Below are positions 31,770-42,885 of a DNA stretch of 64,000 nucleotides, piece by piece (the first letter of the stretch is position 1; each line of letters starts with the position of its first letter). The DNA comes from Bullera alba (lineage: Eukaryota > Basidiomycota > Tremellomycetes > Tremellales > Bulleraceae). The stretch spans positions 2,220,512-2,284,511 of the forward strand of contig BCIX01000003.1 of the NCBI GenBank assembly GCA_001600095.1, read 5' to 3'. The position numbers and the translations under genes were made by a program. The notes below the pieces were generated by a model. The model saw nothing but the letters and a program-made list of their open reading frames with translations. It ran no database searches and was not told where the DNA came from.

Positions 31770-34541
31770 TCACAGAAACTTGTTCTCCTCGACACTGTAC
31801 GATAACTCGGCGATAGTGTCAGAGACTGATCGCGCAACGTCGAGCCTGTACTCTCCCGAAGCGATGACCCAACCCCCTGTCTCGGTGCTCCAGTGAGCGA
31901 ATGACCGCTGGTTGAGCTCGATTGTGATCAGTGCCGATTGACCGGGTTGCAGAAGAGGAGTCTTGGCGAAACCCTCTAGTGACTTTGCCTTGGAGTTTGG
32001 CTTGGAGACGTACAGCTGGACAACCTCTCTGCCTGCTCGATCACCAGTGTTGGTGATGGTGGTGGAGACGGTGATCTTGCCGTTGGCCTCGACGTCCAAT
32101 TTGGCATCTGACGCGCTGAAAGTCGTGTACGATAGGCCGTGACCGAAACCTAGGCACTAGTCAGCTTGCAAATCTAACTTCCACTCAGCTTGTACTCACA
32201 GAAAGCAGGCTCGACATCTCGAGCCAGGTAACCCCTGTAACCCATCGACATCCCCTCATCGTATCTCAAGTTGAGATCGGCATCACACGGGAAGTTGGCA
32301 AAGGCGGGACCGTCCTCGATCGCCTTTGGCCAGGTGTAAGTCGTTCTACCGCTCGGGTTGACCTTTCCAAAGATGACATCGGCAACGGCTACAGCAAAGT
32401 CAGCTATCTACTCGGAGGTCAAAAACACAATAGCTTACCATTTCCACATTCCTGACCAGAGAAGTGAGCATGCACGATCGCAGCAGCGTCCATTGCCGGT
32501 CCGAGATCGACCGCGGAACCACTCTGGTTGACGAGTATCGTGCGCGGGTTCGCCTTGATGATCTCTCGAGCCAACCGTGCTTGGGATTTAGGCAGTTGGA
32601 TATCCGCTCGATCAACTCCCTCCATCTCCCATTCGCTCGTCGTGCCAACGCATAGTATCACCTCTTCTGCGGCTTGCGCCGCCGCGATAGCCTCTGCGAG
32701 CAAGTCCTCCTCGGTGCGGTCGAGAATCAAGCCGAATAGTAAGCCCTGGGCCATGGGCTCTGATCCTGCTTGAGGTTGGGACTGAACCACCACTCGGATA
32801 TCGTACGTCTTGTTCGCGTCGAAAGTGTAAGTAAACGTCTGAGCGATACCGTGCGAGTGGAAGAGGAACTTTTGAATGTCGACCGGTCCGCCTGGGCGGT
32901 AGCTGTAAACACGAGTGCCGTTGATATAGACCTCGGCGTCCCACGTAGCTCTGAGGGAGAGCACATACGACCCCGTGACGTCGGGCGTTACCGATGAAAC
33001 CATCTCAATCTCGTACTCGGGGTCTAGACCTGGGATGGGGCGCATGAGCAGTGCTTCGATGGCGTGGTGGTAGGTGTCGGTGGAGACTGGCGATTTGGCG
33101 TCGGCAGTTCTGTCCCCTATGTTCCACTTGTGGAAAGTGATTGAAGGGGTAAATCTGCCGTCGAGGACTGGTACATCTTTGTGGCTGTAGGGACCATGTA
33201 CGTGAACGGGCTTTCTGGCGTGTTGAGCTAGAGCTGATGTGATACCCTCGAGCGGGTTGACAATGTAGGATGGGCAGATGAGGTGTGTGAGGACCTTGTC
33301 CGTGGCCAGCGGGCCAATAACCGCAACGGTCTTTGACTTGTCGCTAACATCGAGTGGTAGAATACCGTCGTTTTTGAGAAGAATGATGCCGTCGCCGGCG
33401 ATCTGTCGATTTGCCGCGACGTCCTTGGGCGAGATGGGAGAAGGGCGGTCGACTTGTCTTTGAGCTGGGTCGAGAGGCTTGACAGTCTGGAGGAATTTGA
33501 CCACTCGCTGGCACAGAGGGTCGAGGTCGGACTCGGAGAGGGTGCCGTCGGAGAGAGCCTTGAGTAGTTGACCTCCTCTGGCTGCCGGGAAAGGCATTTC
33601 CAGATCCATTCCCGCTTTGACCGATTCGACGCCGTTGCTACTCGAGTCAGACACTAGCTTCGTGGGCTTCAACTCACTAGGTCCCAAACCAATCGCTCAT
33701 GAACATGCCATCCCATTTCCACTCGTCACGTACGATATCCAAGATCTTCTTGTTCTCGGCAGCGGAATGAGCGTTCTATAAAAATTAGTTGATTGCGACT
33801 GGTACAGCCGAGACACAACTCACGATGCGGTTATACGATGTCATGATCGACGCCGGTTTGGCCTCTTCCACTATGATCTCAAAGGGGCGGAGGTACACCT
33901 CGCGCAGGGTCTGCTCGTCGACGATGGAATCGTAGAACCTCCGCTCGGTCTCCGAGTCGTTGCAAACGAGGTGTTTCGGGCAAATGGCCACGCCTTGGCT
34001 TTGGACACCTATAAACACAAAACTTAGTACCGAGTCTTCCGGAGAATGACAATTACTCACCGTTGCCGAAAGCAGCGCCGCATTTACCTGCCAAAAAGGC
34101 ATCTTCGCCATAGCTCTCTTGATTTCGGCCTCCTCGCGGGTCCCGATGGAGATTCAGGTTGGGCGCAAGGAGAATGTCCACTTCTTTCCATTTCGCCTCG
34201 CCTCCGAGGACTGAACCGATTCCCCGAATGGCCTCGAGGTCCCAAGTACTGGCCAGAGCGGTGGCATTGGGGATAACAATCGAGTGAGGTGCGTTCAGCA
34301 CAGTGTCGCCTCGGATGTCGGTTGGGCCATCGGATGTTTTCGCGGGGTGGAGGTCGAATTTCGATAGACCAGACGTACGAACAAACGACGATCCAGAGAG
34401 GAGAAAGACCTTTTCGTGAACAGACAAGCTCGAGACGATCTCAGCTGGGGTCTTGGTCGTTGCGGTGAGTTGTTCTTTGGACAGGCCGATCGCTTTCAAC
34501 GCTCGGGTCACGGTTTCGACGACGGGGACGGCTGTAGGCAT
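31770..34541 (-). CDS. GH3 beta-glucosidase-type hydrolase with PA14 insert, no signal peptide
   Basis: The gene starts [16 protein letters not shown] with no hydrophobic leader, so it is probably intracellular. N-terminal GH3 motifs are [32 protein letters not shown] and [14 protein letters not shown]. The short exon FMSDWFG (near 33695-33720) carries the nucleophile Asp, and [13 protein letters not shown] follows. The second domain contains a PA14 insertion (about 33150-32750; [14 protein letters not shown] to [13 protein letters not shown]) and the [13 protein letters not shown] segment with the usual acid/base region. A C-terminal Fn3-like domain ([20 protein letters not shown]) closes the protein. 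PA14 GH3 enzymes are mostly beta-glucosidases acting on short oligosaccharides; the sugar specificity here is not determined. It is divergent from the sugar porter at 35079, suggesting coupled import and hydrolysis. Confidence 0.9.
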
Positions 34542-35078
34542 GGTGTGTGAGGGTAGGTGGGAAGTTCGAGTGAGAAAGTCGAGGTGGGATATACTGATAA
34601 GGGTACATGGCTCTAGACGAATTGGGCATAGATGATCGTGTCAGGAGCGTGATTTCCGTGGTGGACTGTGGACCTGAGGGGTGTGGACCGACCACAAATC
34701 AAAGACCAATTCCTAGGCTGACTTGAGGCTGACAGCGATCTCGGAGCCTCGGAGCGATCCCTTTCCCGACGAGAATATTGCAAATTGGCGACTGGACTGC
34801 GATAGACTTTGAGATCTGATGTGGACTGAGGTCCACCGGCTGGACCGTCCACCGTCCACCCTCATCACTGCATTGTTCCTCCTCGATCAGAGCGAGGAAG
34901 AACGGCGGACGCTGCAGTTCATCGGTCATCACACTGCAATGATCCGCGAAGAGCCTCAAAGCAGCTCAAAGCAGAATCCGAAGTCCCTGCAGGCGGTCTA
35001 TAAAGGGCACGCTTCGCGGGGCCATTGAGGTTCTCCACACCAAAACGAGCTAAGCGCTAAGCCCAGCAACTCTACACA
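34542..35078. promoter_or_regulatory. Bidirectional promoter region of GH3 and the sugar porter
   Basis: 537 bp between divergent starts. The porter side has a canonical TATAAAG at 34999-35005. Several GGTCCACC/GTCCACC-like repeats lie between about 34820 and 34860. No coding sequence is supported. Confidence 0.5.
34999..35005 (+). promoter_or_regulatory. TATA box of the sugar porter gene
   Basis: TATAAAG 80 bp before the ATG at 35079, the most canonical TATA box in the window. Confidence 0.65.
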
Positions 35079-37015
35079 ATGTCTCAACTCGACTACACCA
35101 AAGACGAATTCAACCACCTCGAGCACTCGACTTCGATCGACTCGACCAAGAAGATCACCCCGAGCAGCAATGTCCACATTCCCAAGAACCTGGCCAACAT
35201 GGCCAATGCCCCGACCGCCGCGGTACTACAAGACGCCGTGGAGTTTGCCGAAGGCGAAAAGGTCATGCCCTTGAAGGCGGCGTTCAAGAACGAGCTCTGG
35301 GGTCTGCTATACTGCCTATGCTTCGTGCTTCCGGCCATCGGTCAAGGTCTGGACAGTGGTGTCGGTAGCATCAGCGTCAACATGCCAGCGGTAGGTCACT
35401 ATGAGCTTGTCTTTGGCTGGGTTGAGCTAACTCGATGTCCAGTTTGCGATCAAATTTGGTGTTTTCAACCCAATCACCAAGCACCTGGTCATTCCGTCTC
35501 TATGGGTGAGTTTGGCGCTATGCTGCAAGGTTCATGACTGATAATCATTTCAGCTATCCCTCTGGAACGCCTCTTCATCTCTCGGCAACGCAATCGGTTC
35601 CGTCGTCACTGGTGCTGTCACCGATCGATTCGGTTATCGAAAAGCCCAGATCATGGGTTGCGTTTGGTCCATTGCCACGGTCTTCCTCCAGGTGTTTGCC
35701 CATAACCGGATCATGATCCTCATGGGCAAACTCCTCAACGGTATCGTGAGTTACCAACATACCCTTCTGAGAGCTCGTCTGACCCGTCATCAGTCCATGG
35801 GCATGTTCGTCGCCGTATCCGCTGGTTACATCTCCGAAGTCACCGGTGCCCGCACTCGTGGTACACTCATGTCCATCCTCGCCGCCGCTCCGATCATCGG
35901 CATCATCACTGGTGTTGGAATCGGCTCTGACAGTCGGATCATTGGCAACGTCGGCTCTGATTGGGGAAGCTGGAGGCTTATCTTTGCTAGTGAGTAGAGG
36001 CTTGGCTCAATCGCTATGTTCGTATTGACATCTCCCTCAGCACAATGGATATTCCCCGCTATCACTATCCCACTCGTATACCTTTGCCCGGAATCTCCCA
36101 TCCGCCTTGTTCGTGGCGGTGACCCGGAGCGAGCACTGGCATCGCTCAAACGAATCCGACAATTCGAGTCCGACACGACCGCCTCTCTTCGACTTGCCGC
36201 TACTCAGTTGACCGTCGCTCAGAGCATGGATCAACAGGAGACCGAGGCCGGCAGCTACATGGACTGCTTCCGAGGCATCGACCTCAAGAGGACTATCACT
36301 GTCATCGTGGTGAGTACAATCTATACAAGTTAAGTCACAACTTTGACTGACATCGACATAGCTTTTGTGCAGTGCTCAACTCTCTGGCACTCCTCTACTT
36401 TCCAACGGTCTCTACTTCCTCGCTCAAACCGGTCTCGCCTTCAGCACCGTGTCTCAAATCTCCCTCGGCTTCCTCGGTCTATCCGCCATTTTCTGCATTT
36501 TCGCCTCGTTTCTCCTGGAGAAGCTCGGTCGAAGGAACACTTTCGTCTACGGCAGTCTTGGTCACGCTCTCCTCATGATCACCATTGGTGCCACGTACTA
36601 TCTCAAGTCGAAAGGTGGGCTGATTGCCAGTGCGATGTTGTTCAACCTCGGCATCTCCACCGCTGTCATGTCCACCACTGCGACAGGATACGCTCTCGCC
36701 GGTGAGATCCCCTCGGTCCGACTGAGATCCAAGACCCAATCCCTCGGTTTCGGTGCCTACTATGTTCTTGGTTGGGGCCTCCAGTTCGCCGTGCCGTACA
36801 TGTTCCAGGTGGCTCCCGAAGGTGCTGGTTGGGGTGTGCGAGCATGCTGGCTCTTTGCTGGTTTCACCCTCCTCTGCTCGGTATTCGGATTCTTCTACGT
36901 TGGAGAGACTCAGGGAAGGAGCTTTGCCGACATCGACGAGTTGTACCACCGAGGTGTGTCTCCGAGGAAGTTTGCCAGTACGCAGGTTCAGGCCGAGCGG
37001 GACGCGGTGGCATAG
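35079..37015 (+). CDS. MFS sugar porter (alpha-glucoside/oligosaccharide H+ symporter-like)
   Basis: The protein starts MSQLDYTKDEFNHLEHS, with a long cytosolic N-terminus, then KNELWGLLYCLCFVLPAIGQ as helix 1. Sugar-porter motifs are visible: DRFGYRKAQIMG between helices 2 and 3, CPESPIRLVRGGDPERA in the central loop, LEKLGRRNTFVYG in the second half and GETQGRSFADIDELYHRGV in the C-terminal tail. That tail pattern is common in the maltose/alpha-glucoside transporter branch. About six short introns interrupt the gene. It should import sugars at the plasma membrane. The position between GH3 and GH43 suggests an oligosaccharide or pentose cargo, but the substrate is inferred only from context. 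Confidence 0.9.
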
Positions 37016-37430
37016 TGGGGTTGTACAGGTAGTTGATAGTTTTGGTATGCAGACGATACTATTCGGACGACTAGGTTGGCTTGCACTTTGCCTACGAGAA
37101 GCTACTGATAATCTCTGACTGACCTGTATCTTGAGGTGCGATGCCCTCAAGTAAGTCCAGACTGTTTGAGCCAGGGCTTAGACACGACTCGTCGAGCATA
37201 CCTTGACTGCTTAGCAGGTCACTCTCTTTGATTTGGCACCATTGCCTCGCTGTATCACAGTGAAGCTACTACTGGCATGAACTCAACGATGCACACTCAA
37301 TCACAGACACTGCACTTTGTGCTACCACAAGGCAAGCACCAGCGTCAGTCTCAACACCAAATGAGCTTCCCAAAACCATCTGCAGCGTGAGGTCTTGCAC
37401 GTCATACATGTCGATCATCAATACAAGACT
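37016..37430. other. Convergent 3' spacer
   Basis: About 415 bp between the 3' ends of the sugar porter and the second GH43 gene. No gene is supported. Confidence 0.55.
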
Positions 37431-39207
37431 CTACGAAGTCCATCTACAGTTCGAAAAGTATGCCGGACTCAAACATGGCCAGTGATTCAAGCTCTGGGCA
37501 AACAGACCGAGATGAGTACCAACGTTTCTCGAGTCGGTGGGTCTGTTCTTGACAATGGATCTCCAGCTCACGGTGCCTACGTCGACTCGGTCTCCACCGT
37601 CGAGAGTGTATGAGAAGTGATACTCGGTCGACGTAGCTCGGATGTTGAAGGTCATCGATCCAGAGTCTACTATGACTTGCTTCGTCTGGTCACAGAATCA
37701 GCATGGTCCAGCTTTGATAGACGATGAGAGACTCACGGTGAAGTCATCCGAGTCTGGCTCGCTGTACTTAAGGCACACGCAAAGTCCATCGTCCGTCCCC
37801 CGGAGCGATATAGCGGCGTATGCTCCTCGACTCCACCAAACCACTGTCCCTGCCTCCTCACCGGCCTTGGGCTGGGCATCAACGGTAACAGACCAAGTGC
37901 CCTCGAAGGCGATTTGCTTCTGAAGCATCATTGCCGGACATTCATCGAGGTCTAGGGTATAGGCGGTGCCGTGGAGTGCGAGGTATCCGGGCTTGGTCTC
38001 GGTGGAAACGTCGTTCGCCATGGGAGTTCGGAGATAGTACCAGCCATCCAGTGTCAAATCTAAGTATGATCAGTCTGGCTAATGTGATCGTACTCACCCT
38101 TTCCGCTGACAAACTCGTAATTCATCGCAACCTTCTGTCTTTTGACCACCTGACCACCTCGAGTCTGACTATCCTCGAGTTGTATCTCCTTGCCTCCATT
38201 GACGATAGGCCAACCCTCCACCCACTCCACAGGCGCCAAGAATGTTTCTCGACCCAGCTGCGACCATTCGTGCTTGTCACCCTGATAGCCACCCCTGACG
38301 GCGAGGAAGACTGCCCACCAAGACCCCTTGGCATCTTCAAACAGATCAAGGTGTCCGGTTTGCTGGAGATGGGCATTGTGGCCGTTGTACAGGATTGGGT
38401 TCGAGCATCGATCGCTTTCGGAAGGTTCCTCCCACGGTCCAAAAGGTCCGACCTTTGATCGAAACACCCATTGCTGGTGGTCCTTTTCGGTACCGCCCTC
38501 CGCCGTGGTGAGGTAGTACCAGCCGTCCTTCTTGAAGATGTGAGAGCCCTCGGCGATGCCTTGGCCGTGTTTCGAGTGCCGGATGAGCGTGGGCGGAGTG
38601 AGTGATCTGCCAGTGTCGAGATCGATCTCCAGCGCAAAGACTCCGATACCAAAGGCTTCACCGACGATTTCCCGGGGCAGCATCGTAGTAATGGAGAGAT
38701 AGACCCGGTCGTCGTCGTCGAAGAAGAGCTAGAGGTCAGCTCGGCCTGGCGATCAATTACTCACATCCTGATCGATACCTAGAGCATCAAAGTACACCGG
38801 CTCAGACCAATTGTTTGACCATATGTCATCGGTATAGACGTAGAATCCTCGAGGTCCGATCAAGCCCTAGCTATTAGCCCAATCGATCCAGATCGACTAA
38901 CCTTGTGAAAGTTCTCCATGTTCGGAACGCGGTAGCAGGCGCAGCAGGCGAGGTAGAACCTGCCCTTGTGCATCCTCAACGACGGCGCAAAGATTCCTCC
39001 TCCACTCTCCACCGTTCGCATATTAAGCTGCGACTTTCGATTGAGCGCATGTCCAATCAGCTTCCAAGAGGTGAGATCCTTGCTGTGGTATATCGGGAGA
39101 CCGGGATAGTATTCGAAAGTCGAGGTAACGAGGAAGTAGTCATCGCCGACGCGAATACAGGTCGGGTCAGGGTTGCAACCGGGGATGATGGGGTTTGAGA
39201 TCTGCAT
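37431..39207 (-). CDS. GH43 beta-xylosidase/arabinofuranosidase-type enzyme, no signal peptide
   Basis: The start MQISNPIIPGCNPDPTCIRV directly carries the catalytic-base Asp motif of GH43, with no leader, so it is likely cytosolic. Next come GDDYFLVTSTFEYYPGLPIY and WKLIGHALNRKSQL, which are hallmarks of the fungal/bacterial beta-xylosidase branch. IAEGSHIFKKDGWYYLTTAE contains the general-acid Glu. The C-terminal third (from about 38090 down) is the companion concanavalin-like domain: LTLDGWYYLRTP, GTVVWWSRGAYAAI, then LGLFAQSLNHWPCLSPAYF close to the stop. Four or so introns are present. It would split xylose or arabinose from imported short oligosaccharides. It is divergent from the C2H2 regulator at 39517. 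Confidence 0.9.
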
Positions 39208-39516
39208 CGAGGACCGATTGCTTCGAGTGACGAGGTGTATGAGTGTTGTGAGGAGGCATAGCGATGCGGATGTGCTTGTATGTCTAGGCAGATGTATGAG
39301 GCTGAGAAGTGAGATGCTTCGGCGGATTCAAGGCGGATTCAGTGGACGGCGTCAAGTCAGACAAGAGTAAAGTGGACGGATCCCGTTAAAAGCGGTTTAG
39401 GCTGATACCCGGTCCGTGCGTTCGGCATTGCGCTCTTTGGGTACTGAGATCGATTCATGTTGATGCTATCACTGCTTCGGCCCTTGCAAAGACTACTGGT
39501 GGACTGACTGGTCAGC
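39208..39516. promoter_or_regulatory. Bidirectional promoter of GH43 and the C2H2 regulator
   Basis: 309 bp between divergent starts. It contains two GGCGGATTCA copies at 39321-39330 and 39332-39341, one helical turn apart. Confidence 0.5.
39321..39341 (+). repeat. Direct repeat GGCGGATTCA x2 in the GH43/C2H2 promoter
   Basis: Two identical 10-bp units spaced 11 bp start to start. A further copy lies in the amino-acid permease upstream region (26634). Confidence 0.7.
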
Positions 39517-42370
39517 ATGTCCACAGCTCAGGATAGCTTTCGGTGTCATTGTGGCGCAGAGTATTCTCGCATAGAGAACTTCAAGCGGCATCAGAGGAAG
39601 CGTACGTCAGAGGGATGAACTGTAGGGTGAACGCTGGTGAACGCTAATGACCCACGTACCTAGACACCGCCAAGGATGTAAGTACTCTCAGTGATCGAGG
39701 AGAGCAGTATGCAGCAGCTGAGCGGCTGATCGATTCGGCAGTATCTCAAGTGCTCGATATGCTTCAAGTCGTTCACCAGGCCGGACGTCTTGAAGCGGCA
39801 CATGGCCGTTCATGGCGATACGGCGACCGTCGATCGATCAGACAGGATTGAGAAGAGCGAATCCGTGGGGACTGACTGTGAGCGGCTATCCCCCTGACCA
39901 TACTGACTGGCCCAGCACCTATAGGAGTCGCAACAGGACTGGACCCACCCATCGATCATCAATATCCTTTACAGCCAGATATGGTTCCACTCACCGCATT
40001 TCCCACGGTCATTCCGTTTCCCCAGGAATCTATGCCATCTGGATCGTCGAGTATGCCCCTGCGGAGCGATCCTTTCGATTGGTCTCAGTATCAGGACGCA
40101 GGACAAGCTGTCCCATCCATATACGATGGGTTAGATTGGGGTGAGTGATGGAAGAATCAAAACCGCATTGACCGCTCTAGACAATGCTCTGCAGCAAATT
40201 CTCCAAGAAGCCGGATTCTCCTCTCACACCATCTGGCCCGATGCCAGTCCTCAGGGTGGTGAATTTGACTTCATGAGGTATCATGATGTCGCGACTGGTC
40301 GCTTCGAACACAACATTGCGGTCAGTCGTGCCAACTCGCCCCCAAACGACGTGAACGAGGAGGACAAATGGCGTGAGTCAACGCACAGTTGTCTTTGGCG
40401 TTGCTGATATCTACAGCTACAAACCATCGACCAAAGCAGCTGCGACCGTTTGTCCTGGGCTCGGGAGAAGTACTGGAGGAGATACATCAAGATCCTGCGT
40501 TGGATCCGACATTTGCCAAGTATCAGCAGTTCTGGCTATCCCAGTCGTTGTATGACAGGCTAAAGGCGAACCTGGGTGAGTAAAGATCTAGCTCGTAATA
40601 ATCTGACTTGTTCAGCCATCGCCGAGCGTATGCCTGGGCCTTCGCTGCGAGACTTTCGTATGCCCGAATCGCTGTTCACGGTCAATACGCTGATCAGCCG
40701 TGAGTCAACAACGATGAATTTCGCTAAGTGGTAGTATACCTTGAACACTTCTACCCTCAACAGCCGATCTTACATCTACCGTGAGTGGAACGTGTCATCA
40801 CTAGCTAATGGACATAGCACATTTGACGTATCAACCGCACATCCGCTTCTCCTCGCCGGATTCATCTGCCTGGGAGCGGGATTCTCCGGCTTGAAAGGCT
40901 CGAGGGCATTCACGGTGGACCTGATCGATGTGATGCGGCGTAGCGTCTTGGTACTTCTCGAAGTGGATCTCTCCAACGTGAGTTGCGATATTGGGTGGAG
41001 AAGCTAAAGACGATAGATGCGGGATCCAGATTTGATCAACATCGCTCTCATCATCACCGTCGCCGGTCTGTTATCGGGGCATCAGCGGACATTCGAGCTG
41101 TCAGAGGTCCTCCGCGGTACTCTTATCCACGTGAGTCACCTATCTGTGACCGCGCTGATGTCTAGATGTGCCGTCGCGCCGACTTACTAGAAGGAGGCAA
41201 TCAAGATATGTCACGCTTGGATGACGCCGATGACAGATGGCGACAATGGGCAGAGATAGAGTCTCGGAAACGGCTCGGCCTATCTTGCTTCATCGTCGAC
41301 ATGATGTTTCCAGAGTTCTTCGACACATCCGCCTACCTCTCCCAGGGACTCATGTTGACGACTCTGCTTCCCTGTGACGATCGGTACTGGCAAGCGCCAA
41401 CTGCAATGGCATGGCAGTCGATGCTGGGGGTTGCTCCAATACCGCCGTCCCCATACTTCGCTGCCGGGTGAGTATGGGTTGACCCGAAGTGAGGGAAATT
41501 ACTGATGTTATCGGGCTAGGATCGGAGCACTACTCACGCCAAAGTATCATCAACCCTCGACTAGACCATTGGAAGAGCTCAACTCGTTCGCATCACTATG
41601 TCTCATCAACGCGTTACATCAACATATCCACGAGTTTCAAGAACAGCTCGCACAATTCAGATCCACCGGCCTCGTCGTTCCAAGCTATCAGCCAAAGGGC
41701 AAAAGTCCCGCCGAGGTGTTCGTCGCGCAGGGCAATAATGACGGGTTCGAGGGACGGAAAGCGGTAGGTGGTATACAGACCACCTTGTGCTGAACCGAGT
41801 AGTGGCTGCAGGACGCATTGGACATTTGGGGTAGCTCCTACTACAGTCGACGGAATGTCAACAGCTCGGATCCACTGCGCAAATCGGCAAGAGTGCTATA
41901 TCATCTGGGCAATATTAGTCTGCGAGTGGACATGCGAAAGCTCTTCGCCGCAGCTGGCAGTGAGTATTCCACTCTGATGTCAAGCTGATGAGCTAGAGTA
42001 CGGCCCGCGAGCGGCAGAACAGTCCCAACCAACGCTGAGGCAATGGGCCATAAGCGAAGAGGCTGATATTGTCATCGACCACGCCCTGCAACTCCTCCAC
42101 GAGCTCTCCTTCCCCCGTCAGACCGAAGTGCTACATGGACCCCCGGCGGCGTTCACGGCGATCCTGTGTCTCTGGACTTGTGCGATAGCGGATGTTGGCA
42201 GAGCGGATGTAGTGCTGGAGAGATTCTCTACTCTCGTGGCGGAGGGGGAGAGGGATGGAGTCAAGACGGCATCGGGAATGCTGTCTGTCGGTGCTAGATA
42301 TCTCGCCAGGTCGGGGGCATGGAGGATAGGCGCGGCTTACGCTTTAGTCTTGACAAAGTTGAAGATTTGA
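39517..42370 (+). CDS. C2H2 zinc-finger regulator with fungal-specific transcription factor domain
   Basis: The start MSTAQDSFRCHCGAEYSRIE leads into two C2H2 fingers. Finger 1 has an unusual Cys-x-Cys spacing (Cys10, Cys12, His25, His29). Finger 2 is canonical (LKCSICFKSFTRPDVLKRHM, then AVH). The first exons are 39517-39601, a 14-nt microexon 39664-39677, then 39742 onward, all in phase. Downstream exons give a fungal-trans-type helical domain: HPLLLAGFICLGAGFSGLKG, DVMRRSVLVLLEVD, SRKRLGLSCFIVDMMFPEFF and a C-terminal AAYALVLTKLKI. This architecture is common among fungal carbon-source regulators. It is the only transcription factor inside the glycoside-hydrolase cluster, so it is the best candidate for its local activator; that is inference. 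At least ten introns make the spliced length approximate. Confidence 0.85.
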
Positions 42371-42885
42371 GCGGGATCTCTGGCATTTCGAGTCTCAGTG
42401 GAGTCGAAAGGGCGGGGAGGAATCTTGTAATGAGCTATGACCGAACGGGAATGGGTGGGCGACAGGGTATGTTAAACTCTCCGTCGGTCCGAGTCTATAA
42501 TCTTTGTCAACATCTTGTCATGTATCAGTCGCATCCTGTTCAGGGGTGTCGAAATGAGGCTCAAGGCCACCACCAAGTCATGGAATGATGCATCGAGTCT
42601 CGGCTTGACCACGTCATATGCGAGGCGGAGTAAGGATCAGTCCGTCGGTGAAGTCGTGTCTCGCATTTGGTGTTGTCTGTCACCTTGTCAGTCCAAGCTC
42701 GACATTGTAAGGTTCGAGTAGTCTTTACCGGTTAGTGGTATAGCCAAAGTGATCGTCCTCTGCCTCGTATGTCATGCATCGAGTTACGCTTTGCCAGCAG
42801 GTCAAAGGTGGCACTGGTGACTGTACTGCCCGTCGATCCTATGATGCGAGTTTACGTCGATCTCGATTTGCATGTCAGTGTAGTG
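42371..42885. other. 3' flank of the C2H2 gene
   Basis: About 515 bp with short chance open frames only. It leads into the tandem array that starts near 42886. Confidence 0.45.
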
